A stretch of 64,000 nucleotides of DNA from Cycas panzhihuaensis. Taxonomy: Eukaryota; Cycadophyta. The notes under the pieces were generated by a model. It saw only the letters and a list, made by a program, of their open reading frames with translations, was not told the DNA's origin and ran no database searches. The stretch lies in contig CM041465.1 of NCBI GenBank assembly GCA_023213395.1, positions 146,761,741 through 146,825,740 of the forward strand, in the 5' to 3' direction. Of this stretch, positions 1 through 12,479 are shown piece by piece; the stretch's first letter is position 1; the number at the start of each line of letters is the position of its first letter. The position numbers were made by a program, and so were the translations under genes.

Positions 1-1380
1 AGCTTACATGATGATCATAATTATGATGTGATGATATAATTATTATACAATTATAGTCATATTATAATACCTAATTCTATTGTACAAATTAGAATAAGCA
101 TAGTGTTAATCAACATTGTATACTATGTTTCTCTTCTTATAAGTATTCATGATTGGGTAGATAAGTGAATGATTTTGCACTCTTGTTATATGTCTATTTG
201 AATAATACTATTCTTAAGTATATGGTTGGTCAACTAAACACCTAATATTTTTTTATACCTAGTCATGAATGGGTCATATGTTGAGTAGTGTTGAGGTTCG
301 ATCCAATCACATATCGGGTCTATTGTAATGGACTAATATTGATCAACAGTATAGTATAGAGTGATTAAAGATGTCTCACTCAATAAAAGGTATAATATAG
401 AAGGAGGAGAACCTAAAGTATATTTATACAAGGAAATAATGGGGAAAAAAAAATTAATCTCAAATTCTTTAAGGTATTTTCTTATACATAAGAGAATTAT
501 GACGGTAGCAACAAGTGCAGAAATAACTTCTAACAACAATAATAATTATATCAACTTTTAGCAATAATAAGTCTATTTTATAGCATTATATATATCAGCA
601 CAAAATAATCCCTAGATTTTATTTTTAGTTAGCCCTAATGAATCATGTATACAAGGGATGTCCTAGCAACTAACAGACTCATGAATCCATTATACATGTG
701 CTCTAATGGATGGTTGTATCTTATATAGACTTCTAGTTAGAAGGATGATGAATTATATACCCAAGGAGCATTTTAATAACTAACAGATGTAGCTGCCAGT
801 TACCCATGTGTTTCAGCTAATGTTCATACCCTCATATAAACTTCATTTTCATTGTAGAAGTATGGAATCATATCCAATATGACCATGGTTTATTTAGTCT
901 TTTATATGATGATGTAATTAGGTCTTTTTAGTGATGTTTGTTAGTTACACCATGATTTTCCTATGGTATAACATACAATATGTATGAGGGCCCCAATGGT
1001 GTAGTTGAGTAGATAGATCATTTAGTAGAAAGAGGAAACTCTATAAAATATAGAAATAAGAGATGGGATATTGAGTAGATAGATTACTATAGCAAAAAGA
1101 GGTGACTCCATAAAACATAGAAATAATAGGGCACGTCAAGGGAGGATAGACAACGTAGGGGAGAAGTACACCATCAAAGGTTTTCTCAACAGATTATGAT
1201 CATGCTTTGACGTTATTATTTCTACCTAAACAAATATAGTAAGACTTTTTGGAAAACAAGGTCACCTATATATTAGAATATTATTGATTTCAAAATTTTA
1301 GGGGGATAAAGGATGAGGAAAAAAATTTAAAATTTTATGGTCTAATGAGGATGCTTGATAATTTTATGTTAGGGGAGATG
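1..1380. other. Unassigned AT-rich DNA
   Basis: No coding sequence can be supported here. Short open frames at 333-561 have no recognisable domain and AT-rich composition typical of chance ORFs. The stretch may be the decayed internal part of an old retroelement ending at a polypurine-like run near 1,374-1,380, but no coding match was recovered. Confidence 0.5.
1005..1136. repeat. Two-copy tandem duplication, 66-bp unit
   Basis: A segment beginning TTGAGTAGATAGAT at 1,005 recurs at 1,071. Both copies continue through a shared AAAGAGG and a CATAAAACATAGAAATAA-like run, with scattered substitutions. It is a simple local duplication with no coding content. Confidence 0.7.
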
Positions 1381-1960
1381 TGTGTAGAAAAAACTTGAGT
1401 TTAAAAGTATAAATTAAAGGTGTAATAAAAAGTGTAACTAGGGACCAATATTACAACCTAAGATATGAATAAGGGCTAAGATTTCAACCTAGAGTACAAT
1501 CAAGGACTAGGATTGCAACTCAAAAGTACAACTAGAACTATGATTATAATTATGATAAATGATATAATTATTGTTATTATTAATAAACAATCATTAGTGA
1601 ATTAGTTAAAAGTTAGTTAGGAATTAGTTGGGAATGGTTAGGAGGAATGACTATAAAATGAGCATCCATGTATATTAAAGGAATGTGTATGTGTGTGTGT
1701 GTGTATGAGAGAGAGAAAGAGAGAGAGAGAGATCATTAGGCTTTTCTTCTTTTCTTCCACTACATTTCTCATTATGATTGGGTTGAGGTCTCTTTAATTA
1801 TTATACTTTGGGCCTACACCTGACCCTTCTTAGGTTAGTGTAGTCCCCTTATTAATAATAAAATAAGATTTTTCTTAATTTCTTGAATAGTATGTTAGTA
1901 TTATAACCATGTGGCATTAGTAAGGTGATTATTATTCTACTTGTGTGTTTCCTTTTTACT
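1381..1960 (+). repeat. Possible solo LTR
   Basis: A purine run (AGGGGAGA) lies immediately before TGTGTAGAAAAAAC at 1,381, as at a polypurine tract/LTR junction. Further on there is a TATA-like CTATAAAATGAG near 1,650 and a poly(A)-signal-like AATAAAAT near 1,857. No partner copy was found in the window, so the end is uncertain and the call is tentative. Confidence 0.3.
1685..1733. repeat. Compound GT/GA microsatellite
   Basis: About eight GT units are followed directly by about ten GA units with one interruption. It sits just downstream of the putative LTR TATA box. Confidence 0.95.
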
Positions 1961-2284
1961 TTAATTCTATCTATGGTAAGTAGGGAGCACATAATTAGAA
2001 CTAGGGAATAATCTCATATAAGATTGAAAAAAAAAAACTTTGATTTCTTATTTATCATGAATTTTATTCAATAAAATCATATTATTAAATAGCGCTAAAT
2101 TATCACTAAGTGTAACATCATTTTCCACAATGATATAGGAAAATTATCCTCCATATGACATTTTGGTTCCCCCAAATAGTATCATTACTCCTCCTAATGG
2201 TACCATTATTCTACCTAGTAGTGTTTTATGGAGCACTACTCCTCCTCATAATGGGGGTATTGGTGCTTTAGCCTGAAGGGGAGA

Positions 2285-2795
2285 AGGGGAGATAACAATA
2301 TATAAGTTTTTAAATTTGAGACATTTATCCATCCAAAAACTCTAATAAACATCGTCTAAAATTAGGAAATTGATTTAGAGCAAAAAAACTCCCAAATCTA
2401 AAACCTTTTATTTTTAGTAAATTGTTAAAGTTCTCCAAATCATAAAAAAATAACCCATAGATAGTTTAAAATATCATGAACTCCATAAAAATGTAAATGA
2501 AATAAAAAACTAGTCTCTTACTTATGAAAATGATGGTAATCATCATTATAAATCATGTCACAATGTGCATTTTTTGAAGAGTTACTATTAAAAAACAGAA
2601 AGGCCCAAATGGACATCTAACTCAAAAGTTATAACCCAGGCAAGTTGACCTTTCAAATTTGGAACTTATAGAAGCTCTTATATCATTCTTAATTGCTTCA
2701 AAAGAACCTAACCTTTATAAGTTGCTATGTTGAAACTTTGCCACTTACCCATATTGAGTTTCTTTAATTTATTTTTAGAAATTTAAATATTGTCC
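2285..2795 (-). repeat. LTR of element Z (3' LTR on the minus strand)
   Basis: Matches 22,250-22,840 over several hundred bases with many substitutions. Shared blocks include TTTTTAAATTTGAGAC, TCTAATAAACATC, AGGAAATTGATTT, and AAGTTGACC followed by TTCAAATTT. On the minus strand a purine run (AATAAGGGGACAA) precedes it, as expected of a polypurine tract. Boundaries are approximate. Confidence 0.65.
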
Positions 2796-2959
2796 CCTTA
2801 TTGTAACCCCTTTTATCGAACTAAATACCTATTGTATCTACTTTACTTTATGTACATTATTTTTCTATCTAATACCTACTCAAAATTTTCTTTCTTAGAT
2901 ATTTGTTGTTTCCAATTCACCTCCTATGATTCATCTTCTATTTTATCTTCTCCTTCATG

Positions 2960-4130
2960 AAATGCATACAAATCAAAAGCATTAAACATAGATAAAATGT
3001 CAAATTTATAGGTCAATTCATCTTATAAGCATTATCATTGATTTTCCTTACAAGTTTGTAGGGACATATCATGTTATATTTAAGCTTGTTATATATAGCT
3101 TGAGGAAATATATCCTTTCTCAAGTATACTATCATGAAATCCCTCTATAAAAATACTTAGTTTCTTCTGCTAAAAAATGTTGTTATCTTATACTTATCAT
3201 TATTGTCCTATAATTTTCCTCTCAGCTCATTGTGCACTTATTTCATGTATTCTACAAAGGCTTTTACATTGTCACTTATCCCATCATCAATAGGTAAGTG
3301 GGCCAAATCTAATACTCCCTTACGATTACTACCAGACATAATCTGAAATGGTGACTTACTTATAGTTCTATTTATAATGTTATTATCAGAAAATTTATCT
3401 TATATTAGTGTCAAATCTTATTACTTATATTTCTCTCTAATAATACTCCTTAATAAATTTCCCAAACTCCCATTTACCACTTCTATCTACCCATTAGTTT
3501 GTGAGTGGTAAGCATTACTAAATTATAACTTTACTCCCAATTTCTTCTATAATATTTTTTAAAAATAACTCAGAAATTTGATATCCCTATCCAAAGTGAT
3601 GGTCTTCAACACCCTATGCAACCTAGTAACCTCCTTGAAAATTAAATCTATTATTTTTTTTATATTATTGATCTTTATACATGTAATAAAATAAGTTATC
3701 TTTAAACATGTATTAATAACAACAAATATAGAACCATTACCTCATTGGGTGTTAGACAACCCTGGCATAAAATCTATGCTCAAATTTATCCATGGTCCCT
3801 TTGAAACTAGTAATGGCATATATAGTCTAGTATTTTATACATGATCTTTAACTACTTAGCAAACCATATACCTTGCCACATATTTTGTAATATCCCATTT
3901 TATCTTTGGCCAGAAGTATTCTAGCCAAAATATCCATATATTTTGGCCAAAGTGTCATCTAAGTTCTCCATTATGTAATTCCCTTATAATGCCATCCCAT
4001 ATGGACCCAACTTAAATGCATGGTTATTTTCCTTTAAATAGATATGCATCTTGCATAAAATAAGCATCATACTCAGATCTACTCTCTTTAACTAAAGGTT
4101 CTTGCAATGTTTCACAACTCTGCTAAAATA
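2960..4130 (-). pseudogene. Element Z integrase relic
   Basis: Minus-strand translation gives a gypsy integrase core near 3,450-3,650. It has residues like VTRLHRVLK, then LDRDIKFL with the second catalytic Asp, then YHSQTNG and VVNGSLGNLL, which match the conserved block around the catalytic Glu of plant gypsy integrases. Further along (3,190-3,360) is SPFQIMSG and the charged KYK stretch of the C-terminal domain. Upstream (3,890-4,010) is a worn version of the zinc-binding and linker region. Several stops and frameshifts interrupt it. Integrase would insert the cDNA copy; this one cannot work. Confidence 0.8.
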
Positions 4131-5400
4131 TGGATTAGTACTATATAAATTTTTTAAAGTATCAAACCAAACTGCTTCACTTACCATAGTAGTTAATGGT
4201 ACTACCTTTCTCCTTAATGCATTAACAACTTGATTTTATTTTTTTGATTTGTGCTTCAATATGAAAGGCAATCCCTATAAATATAATACCCATTTTGCAT
4301 ATTTATCATTCAACATTTTTTTTTAACATTTATATAACTTAATGTTTGATAGTTTGTAAATAGAATTAATTTCTTAGATACAAGATAATACCTACACAAT
4401 AGCATAAACTCTATGTCATAGATGGAATACTTTTTTCTCATCTCATTCAAAAGTGTGTGACATATCACAGTTAGCCCCAAACACTTTCCTAAAATATAGT
4501 AGTACCAACATAGATGCCTCTATTATCTTTTACTTTATCAACTTGAAGTTATGCTTTATTGCCTTATTATAAACAAACTCTTTTCTCTTAGTACAATCTA
4601 TCAAGCGAGCAATGATACCAATAAAATTTTTGATGAACTATCTATAAAATGTAGCTAAACTATAGAAGCTCTTTGTCTCTTTATATTCCTAAGTATTGGT
4701 TGATCATCATCCATACATAACACATCTCGGGATATTACAAATCCAAAAAATACTAAGCTACTATGCATAAACTTGCATTTCTTCAAATTTACATACAACT
4801 TCTCTACTCTTAACATATTTAACACTATCACTGGATGTAATAAGTGTTCCTCCTTAGTTCTACTATATATCAAAATAAACAACTATAAACTTACTAATAT
4901 ATGGTTACTTATGGTGTTTATTAACTTCATGAATGTACTTGGAGTATTTGATATCTTGAATGGCATGACTAGCCATTCACACAGCCCATCCCTTATTTTG
5001 AACATTGTCTTTCATTTGGATCCTTCCCTAATATGAATTCGATAATAACCATTTCTTAAGTTGATTTTGATAAAGTATGATACACCTACCAGCACATCTA
5101 ACAAAACATCCATTCAATGGATTAGAAACTTATATCTAATTATGATTTTATTGATTGTCCTACAATCAACATAAATCCTTTAAGAGCCATCATTATTTGG
5201 AGCTACGAGTGCAAGAGTTGTACATAGGCTCATGCTTTTTCCTACTATCCATTTATTTATTAATTCACTAATATATTAGTTTCATTCTTCATTTTCCTTA
5301 TCACTCAATCTGTATTCAATTTGATTTAGTAATGCAGACCCTGGAATCAAATCAATCTAATGTTAGATGTCTCTCTTTGATGAGAAACCCTCTCATAGCT
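4130..5400 (-). pseudogene. Element Z reverse transcriptase/RNase H relic
   Basis: The open piece at 4,655-4,882 (minus) reads LIYSRTKEEHL, then EKLYVNLKKCKFM and FFGFVIS, the RT palm/thumb of Ty3/gypsy elements. Before it lie EWLVMPF and STFMKLIN, also classic gypsy RT motifs. The Asp-Asp of the expected YxDD site, just before LIYS, is gone. The RNase H end near 4,200-4,480 reads KYAKWVLYL and VVNALRRK. The domain is decayed and catalytically dead. Confidence 0.85.
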
Positions 5401-6490
5401 TATTAGGCATGATATAATTATATTCTTGTAATATTTAAGCTACCTCTTATGATATCAATACTAATTTATCATCGTTTTCCACCTAATTTGTCACTAAGGC
5501 ATAACAAACCCTTGTCTCCCTTACTTCCCTCATGAATTTCTATGTAGTCAACATAGTCTTTGTCTACTCTTTTTCCTTCATATGTAATAATATGATCTCC
5601 ACATTATCCTTCCAGAAGATGAGTATTTTTTCTCCCATCATAATAGGCATTTCTATCATACTATCATGGCCTCCCTAATAGTACATGGAATGCATCTATT
5701 GGGAGAATATCATATCATACCTTATCATGCTATGTTTACCCAATAATAAATTTTATTAAACACCTTTTATCTACTACCACCTCACTCTGTTTCTTCATCT
5801 AATACTTTTGTAAAGGGTAGGATGCCTTTTATACTATAATCCTAATTTTTGTACCATCTCAACAAATACCATATTTTTACAAGTTCCACTATTAATAATA
5901 AACTTATAAATCTTATCTCATTATGTGCATCATATCTAAATGATATTGTTACATAGCCATGATTTTTTATTTTATTTTGCTCTCTTTTTCCTACACTTAA
6001 CTTTATTTCAAAGCAATCAATTTTTTTCTTAATATTAGGTTCTCTCTAATGTTTATTGTAATGTTTGTAAGTTATTCCAATTCTCTAGTTTGAGTCAAGT
6101 TCAATCTTAGCTACTTTCCTAGGCTTCTTGGTTAGTCGTGATAAAAAGATATTCATAGACAATAGGGATCCTAAGTGTGTTACCTACTCTATCAAATCTT
6201 ATAGCCCTGTAGCCTTCTTAGAAACCTTGACGTCTTGGGTAGTTTTAGAAATCACTCTACTCTTGTCTCCCTTTAGTTATACTCTACCTCTATATTTAAT
6301 TAGATAATTCTCTATGTAAGTAGTTAAAGCCACCCTTGCCTTTAAATGGAGTTATTAGACCATTCTTTACTATAGATAACTTCCAAGAAAGGTTTCTACT
6401 TTATTTTTTCTTGACTATTAATAAGAATTAATAAGCATATTTAACATCATTAATTCTGAGCATGCTAAGTTCATATTGAATAGAAAATCT
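5400..6490 (-). pseudogene. Element Z protease and C-terminal gag relic
   Basis: Minus strand near 5,340-5,520 gives EVA.ILQEYNYIMPN and KRDI.H.ID, the conserved linker before gypsy RT. Near 5,640-5,900 there are MVQKLGL and NLLLGKHSM, which correspond to the retropepsin region of plant gypsy elements. The rest, up to the copia A boundary at 6,490, is worn gag C-terminus. The active-site DSG/DTG is not clearly preserved. Confidence 0.65.
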
Positions 6491-6986
6491 TGTTGGATAT
6501 ATTGAATATTTTGTAAGTGTTATATGGGTATAAGCATTATACTTAATCCCCTTTTATGGAGTTTATGAGCATGTTGTAAGGTCATTGATTAGAGAATCAA
6601 TAAGGGTAGTGGCCCTCTAGGTGGGGGTTTGGTGGTAGAAATCCCTAAAAAAAAATTGAGTGTCTTATGGTGGTCTTTTTTGGCCCATAATTTATGCCCA
6701 TTATATTATAAAATCACAAAGTGGTATCTTATAAAGTTAGATCCATATATTCTTTTATAATGGAACATGTAAAAAGGTTGGATGAGTCTGATGATTTGAT
6801 ATGAAGAAAGTTAAACTTTTTATCCCTATAATTCTTTAATTATTGCTTAGATTAATAAAAGAACTATGCTTAGACTAGAATCTCTTAGTATTTTTTGTTG
6901 TGTACATGGTCTATTTATGTTATTTATTCTTTAAATGATTTAGAGTTCTGTTAATACATTACTTTCATGGTTATATTTTCTCTTCA
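6491..6986 (+). repeat. Copia A 5' LTR
   Basis: Begins TGTTGGATAT and ends TTCA. Paired with 11,079-11,573 over its full length; many transitions separate the copies, so the insertion is old. Confidence 0.9.
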
Positions 6987-7064
6987 TTTGATATTAGAGG
7001 TTAGGGTTTTAGTTATGTGAGAAGTTATTTAATAAATTAGAGCCTTATCTAGTGAACTTGAGTG

Positions 7065-7860
7065 TGAAGATCATGACAAGCACTGTGAAGATAGAGATTG
7101 AAAAGTTTAATGGCCAAAACTTTGAGTTATAGAAGCTAAAGATGGAAGATATCCTCCTTAAGAAAGATCAGTGGATTGTTATAATAGAAACAAAGCTTAT
7201 GAATATAGTTATTGAAGATTAGAAAAAAAATGATAAAAGTGTAATCAGTTTAATAAGGTTATGCCTTTTAGATATGGTGTTGCTAAACATTGCCATAGAG
7301 TCTATGGTCAAATATCTATAGAATAAGTTAAGGGCTCTATATAAGACTAAGTCCCTAATTAATAATCTACTTTTTCATAAAAAGTTATATTCACTCAAGA
7401 TGAGTGATGTCGATTGTAGATCATCTCACCACATTTAATACTATTATGGGCTAGCTTATTTTAGTTGGGATAGTAATGTTTGAGGAAGACAAGTATATTA
7501 CCCTATTATGTCCATTTCTTGATTCCTAAGATTATCTTGTAATGATGATTAGCAATACTGATGCTAATACCTTAAAATTTGATGATGTTTTAACCACCCT
7601 AGTATTAGAAGAGATAAGATGAAAATCTTCTGAGAATTATTCGAAAGAAGCATTAGTAGTGAGAGGTAGAATATTAGATCGTGACCAATAAAGGCCTAGG
7701 AATAGATGACCAAAATCTAGACAAAAATCTAAATCTCCAAATAAGGGCCTCTTAGTATGTTGGAGATGTGGGAAGGCTAGTCATTTGAAGAGCTAGTGTC
7801 AAACTAAGGTTAAAAAGAAAAAGTTATTTAAAGTCATTTCTTTCATAGTAGAAAAAACTT
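7065..7860 (+). pseudogene. Copia A gag relic
   Basis: Translation shows KIEIEKFNGQNFEL followed by KLKMEDILL, matching the N-terminus of plant copia gag (UBN2-type). Near 7,757 is a zinc knuckle, CWRCGKASHLKS then a stop then C, i.e. CX2CX4HX4C with one position turned into TAG. Gag would form the virus-like particle around the RNA. Multiple stops make it non-functional. Confidence 0.8.
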
Positions 7861-7899
7861 CTAATGAAATTAATGATGATATTTATTTGGCAACCTTAA

Positions 7900-10800
7900 G
7901 TAAGTTGTTAAATGTTGAGTCTTGGTTAATTTGACTCTGGTACCTTGCTTCATATTACTTCCTATAAAGAGTATTTTTGTGAATACAAAAGTATTGATAG
8001 AGGTGAAGTATTCCTTAGGGATCATTACTCGTATAAAAGTATGGGTCGTAGAAGGGTGAAGGTTTAGTTTAAGGATGGAAGGGTTAAAACTTATCATTGA
8101 TATAAGTCATATTCCTAGTTTGGCTATGAGTCTATTATCTATTAGTCAATTAGGTGATGTAGAAATAGAGGTTATTTTTAATAAAGATAATTATAGAATG
8201 GTTTGAGAAGCATTAGTGTTAGTAAGAGAGGTCTAATTTGGAATACTACATAAGCTTAATGCAAGCATTATATGTGTTGGTAGTTATAGTTTGGTTGTTA
8301 CAGAAAGTAGTAATAATATAAGAAAAACCCAAGTATCACTTGATAGTAAAACTATGTTGTGGCATTAGAGATTAGGCCATATTAGAGAGAAAGGCCTCCA
8401 TGATTTATTCTTTAAAGGTATAGCAGAAGACATCTCTATAATTAATGGCTCGTTTGATTTTTGATCTCTATGAGCATTATGTTTATGGCAAATAAAATCA
8501 AATCAAATTTCCTTCAAGCTTGAAGAGAGTAAAGGGTATTCTATAATTAGTGCATGGCGATATTTTTTGATCTATTGATGTACTCTCATTAGATGGCTCC
8601 AAATATTTTATCTCATTCATAGATGATTTCTCGAAAAAGACATGGTTATACTTTCTTAGACAGAAATCTAAGGTCTTTAATAAATTCAAAGAATTTAAGG
8701 CCTTGGTTGAGAATTAGAATGACAAGTGGATCTAAGTAGTGAAGATTGATAATAGAGGTAAGTTTTACTCAAAAGAGTTTGAACAATTCTTAGCAGTATG
8801 GAATAACAAGGCATAAAATAACTCCCTATATGCCACAACAGAATAGGGTTACTAAAATAATAAATATGACTTTACTAAAGATATCAAGGAATATGCTCTA
8901 TGTTACTAATTTAAGAAAGAAATTATAAGCTGAGGATATGATGACTATAAGCTACCTGATAAATAAATCATCAATAATTACCTTAGTATACAAAATATCT
9001 AAAAAAATATAGTTTGGTAAGAAGCCATCTTATAATTTTTTATTGTAAAGATTTTGTACATATTCCTAGCATGTAAAGGTCTAAGCTTGATTTCAAAGCA
9101 CAAAATACTATTTTCAATGGATATGGTGGTGGTGTTAAAGGGTATAAGCTTTATAGCCCTAAAATACAAAAAGTTATATATAGTTATGATATTATCTTTA
9201 AAGAGAAGTTCAAATCTCTAAAGGAGGATGAAGAATCAAAGGAGGAAGACTCTAAGAAGGTATAGTTAGAAGTAAAGGATGAAGATTTAGCATTACAATA
9301 TGAGTCACTTTAAGAAGAAGGACCAATTATAAAGGCAGCCCAACTTTAAGAACTACACATCTTGAGGAGATTAATTCATGAGAAAAGATAACTTAATAGG
9401 TATATTCTTGAAAACTTTTATCACTTCTCTTTTGTTTTATCTACTATAGATAATAAGGCATGTATTGTTCGGTAGGTTCTAGAATTAAAAGAGAACTAAT
9501 TCTATATGAAAGCCATAGAAGAAGAAATGATAGATTTAGACAAAAATAACAAAGAGAATTTGGTGGATTTATGTAATGATAAAAAATCTGTTGATAGTAA
9601 ATATATCTTCAAGAAGAAGTTTTAGATGGATAGTACTATAGAAAAGTACAAGGCCCACTTGGTAGAAAAGGGTTATTCCTAGGTCAAGGGAATAGATTTT
9701 GGTGAGATATTTTCTCCTATTGCAAAGATAACTTTAATTAAATTTTTGTTGGCTATAGAAACTACTTATGATATTGAGGTGGATTAGATGGATATAAAGA
9801 CTACATTTCTTCATGATGACCTTCAGGAAGAAATTTATATATCGTAACCTAAAAGTTTTGAAGTTGATGAGAAGGATAATATACTGTGCAAGTTGAAGAA
9901 GTTATTATATAGTTTTTAAAAATTACTAAAGATATGGCATCAAAAATTTGATTCATATATGTTAGTGGATGGATTTATGCGTAGCAAAGCAAATCATTAC
10001 ACCTATTATAAATAGGTTGGTAATCACTTTGTTATTCTAGCTTTATATGTTAATGATATACTTTTAGTTGGTAATAGTAAAGAAATGAATCGACTTATAA
10101 AAAGCCAATTGGGATCTCATTTTAAGATGAAGGACCTCGATGATGCATATTTTATTTTAGCCATGGAGATTAAAAAGGATAGAAGAAATACAAAGATTTA
10201 GCTTTGTTAGAGGCAGTATATTGAGGTGATATTATAGTATTTTAGTTTGCATTATGACAAACTAATTAATATTCCTCTTTATATTAGTTTAAAATTATCA
10301 GTTGAATAATTCTCAAACACTTACCAAGAAATTGGAGACATGGCATTTCTCCTTTATATTAGTGTAGTTGGTAATTTGATATATGTGATGATCTGCACTC
10401 AACTAAACATTACCCATACAATGGAAGTAGTTAACAAGTACATATCAAACCTAGGTAGGGAGCATTGAATGATTATGACAAGGATTTCAGGTATCTGTGA
10501 GGTATATTAGACTATGGAATTTATTAATAAGGAGATCTCATAGAGAGTAGAATAGTGAACTTAGAAGGATTTATTAATGTTGATTAGGCTAGAGATCTTG
10601 CTAGTGCAAGATCTACAAGCAGGCATGTTTTTACCCTATGTGGTGGCATAGTCAAATAAATGAGAAAAAAATAACAAGTTGTATCACTTTTTAGCACAAA
10701 AGTAAAGTATATAGCAACTACTCATTTATGCAAAGAAGTGGTTTCATTACAGAGATTGTACACAAATGTCAGATTCAAGTAGGATATTACGAGGATAAAT

Positions 10801-11040
10801 TATGATACTCAAAGTATAATCTACTTAGTGAAAAACCCTATATTTCATGCTCAATTGAAGCATATTGATGTGCAGTCCCATTTTGTGAGAGAACTAGTTG
10901 AGTACTGCAAAGTAGACTTATAAAAGATTAATATACAAGAGAATATTATAAACTCATTGACTAAGATTGTTAACATAAAAAAATTTAAATAGTGTAGAAA
11001 GGCAATGGGTGTTTGTAATTTTGGCATTCAGTAGTTATGT
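7900..11040 (+). pseudogene. Copia A pol relic (protease, integrase, RT, RNase H)
   Basis: Protease is hinted at by SWLI then a stop and shifted residues at 7,920. An integrase relic lies at 8,340-8,960. RT is clear at 9,600-10,200: KYKAHLVEKGYS, GIDFGEIFSPIAK, then ALYVNDILLVG, where the catalytic YVDD reads YVND. The RNase H tail at about 10,680-11,030 includes a worn KINIQENIINSLTK block. Many in-frame stops are TAG at positions where the family has Gln or Trp. The protein cannot be made and the RT site is altered. Confidence 0.85.
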
Positions 11041-11078
11041 ATACAGACTTCTTATAAAGCATTCAATGTGTGGGAGAT

Positions 11079-11573
11079 TATTGGATATGTTGAACCCTTT
11101 ACAAGTGTTACATAGATATAGGCATTATACTGGAGCCCTTTTGTGGGGTTTGAAGGTCTTTTGTAAGACCCTCAGTTAGGGGATCTAGGAGGCTAGTGGC
11201 CCCCTAGGTGGGTGTTCTACAATGGGAGCCCTTGAGAAAAAATTTTAAGTATCTTATAAGGATCGTTTTTGGCCCATGATTTATGCCCATTGTATTATAA
11301 AACAACAAGGTGTTATCATGTAAATTATATCTTTATATTCCTCTATAATGGCACATGCAAAAAGGTTGAACGAGACTTTAATGATTTAATAAGAAAAGAG
11401 TTGAGGTTTTCATATTTGTAATTCTTTTGATGTTGCTCAGATTAGTAAAAGGTATATGCTTAGACCAAAATCTCCTAATGTTTATTGCATGTTTAGTTTG
11501 TTTATTTTATTTGTTCTTTGTATGGTTTACAGTTCTGTCAATACATTGCTTCCACAATTATATTTTCTCTTTA
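11079..11573 (+). repeat. Copia A 3' LTR
   Basis: Direct repeat of 6,491-6,986. The terminal TG has become TA and the terminal CA has become TA, both expected of C-to-T decay. Open frames at 11,427-11,713 fall in LTR and flank sequence and are not genes. Confidence 0.9.
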
Positions 11574-11987
11574 AACTTTGGGTTATTTATATATTTAATA
11601 GTTATTTGCTCTTATGTTTCTTCATACTCTATCTTAATAGACAATTTATAAAATTTATTAGTATAAATCTTGGATGTTTATCTTTCTCTACCTCAAATAT
11701 TAAATTTTTTTAACAATGCCTAAAAGTAGTCTACTAGAAGGAATTTCTTCTTGAGCTTCTTTACCATCTTACTCCAAGTTTGAATCTTATTCTTTTTGCT
11801 TCTTATCCTCTTATTCTGTAACTAGTCCCATAATATCATTGCATGACCTTTTAACTCAGTACATGTAAGTTTCATTTTTTTCTCCTCTATCGTTTCTTTC
11901 TATTCAAAGAATTTCTCTATACTATTTAATTAATCAACCAACTTTTTAAGTTTTAAGTTGGCAACATACTCTAGGATATCAAGCTTC
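11574..11987 (-). pseudogene. Element Z gag relic between two copia insertions
   Basis: Minus-strand translation gives a Retrotrans_gag-type block: VERFFE-like residues followed by KETIEEKKMKLTCTELKG, W at the usual place, KIQTWSKM and FYKLSIKIE. The block is trapped between the 3' end of copia A (11,573) and copia B (11,988). Its reading continues into the sequence before 6,490, which shows that A split it. Several stops are present. Confidence 0.8.
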
Positions 11988-12470
11988 TGATAAAATTAGA
12001 ATTAATCTAATAAATAGAAAACGCATGATATGATCTTTATTCTTTATATCCAATAAATATACATTTATTAAATATATTATGAACACATTCAAATGAACAT
12101 AATATGTGAATAGGGATTATATATTGACTTTAACTCAAAATAATAATAGAACAAATTAATTAATAGTTGATACAAAAAAATTGCCAGAGTTTCTTCTCTC
12201 ACCAAATATGCAACCCATGCTAGTTGTTAAGTGTAGACATGGCTTTAGTTTATAGAGAGCTCAATGTCTATCACATTACAAATGGTAGATGTGAATTGGG
12301 TCTTATATGCTCTCACTTCATTAGACCTCATATTACATATATCTCATTGAACAGTTATGAGGTTAAAGTAGGGTGATAATCATCAACTAAAAAGTACAAC
12401 ATTAAGTTATCACTTGAATATATTTACACTTTTACATAAAAATACATAAATGTGTCAATATATTTTAACA
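11988..12470 (-). repeat. Copia B 3' LTR (minus strand)
   Basis: Direct repeat of 21,232-21,713 (for example the shared ACCAAATATGCAACC and CATTACAAATGGTAGAT). Its high end abuts the polypurine tract. Confidence 0.9.
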
Positions 12471-12479
12471 TCCTCCCTT

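Larger units (their letters stand above)
6491..11573 (+). mobile_element. Ty1/copia element A, full-length but dead
   Basis: LTRs of about 496 bp at 6,491-6,986 and 11,079-11,573 are direct repeats. A worn initiator-Met-type primer binding site (TGATATTAGAGG) follows the first at about 6,989, and a polypurine tract (GTGGGAGA) precedes the second. Gag, zinc knuckle, integrase, RT and RNase H relics lie between in copia order. The flanks AATCT and AACTT are only a weak match as a target duplication. The element inserted into the gag of element Z. Confidence 0.9.

Noticed and set aside
290-310. GGTTCGATCC resembling a tRNA/SINE B box
   Set aside because: No A box at the right distance, no cloverleaf or acceptor stem can be drawn.
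11427-11713. Overlapping hydrophobic frames of 74 and 85 codons
   Set aside because: They lie in the 3' LTR of copia A and flanking gag relic; TTT/ATT-rich chance frames mimic membrane segments.
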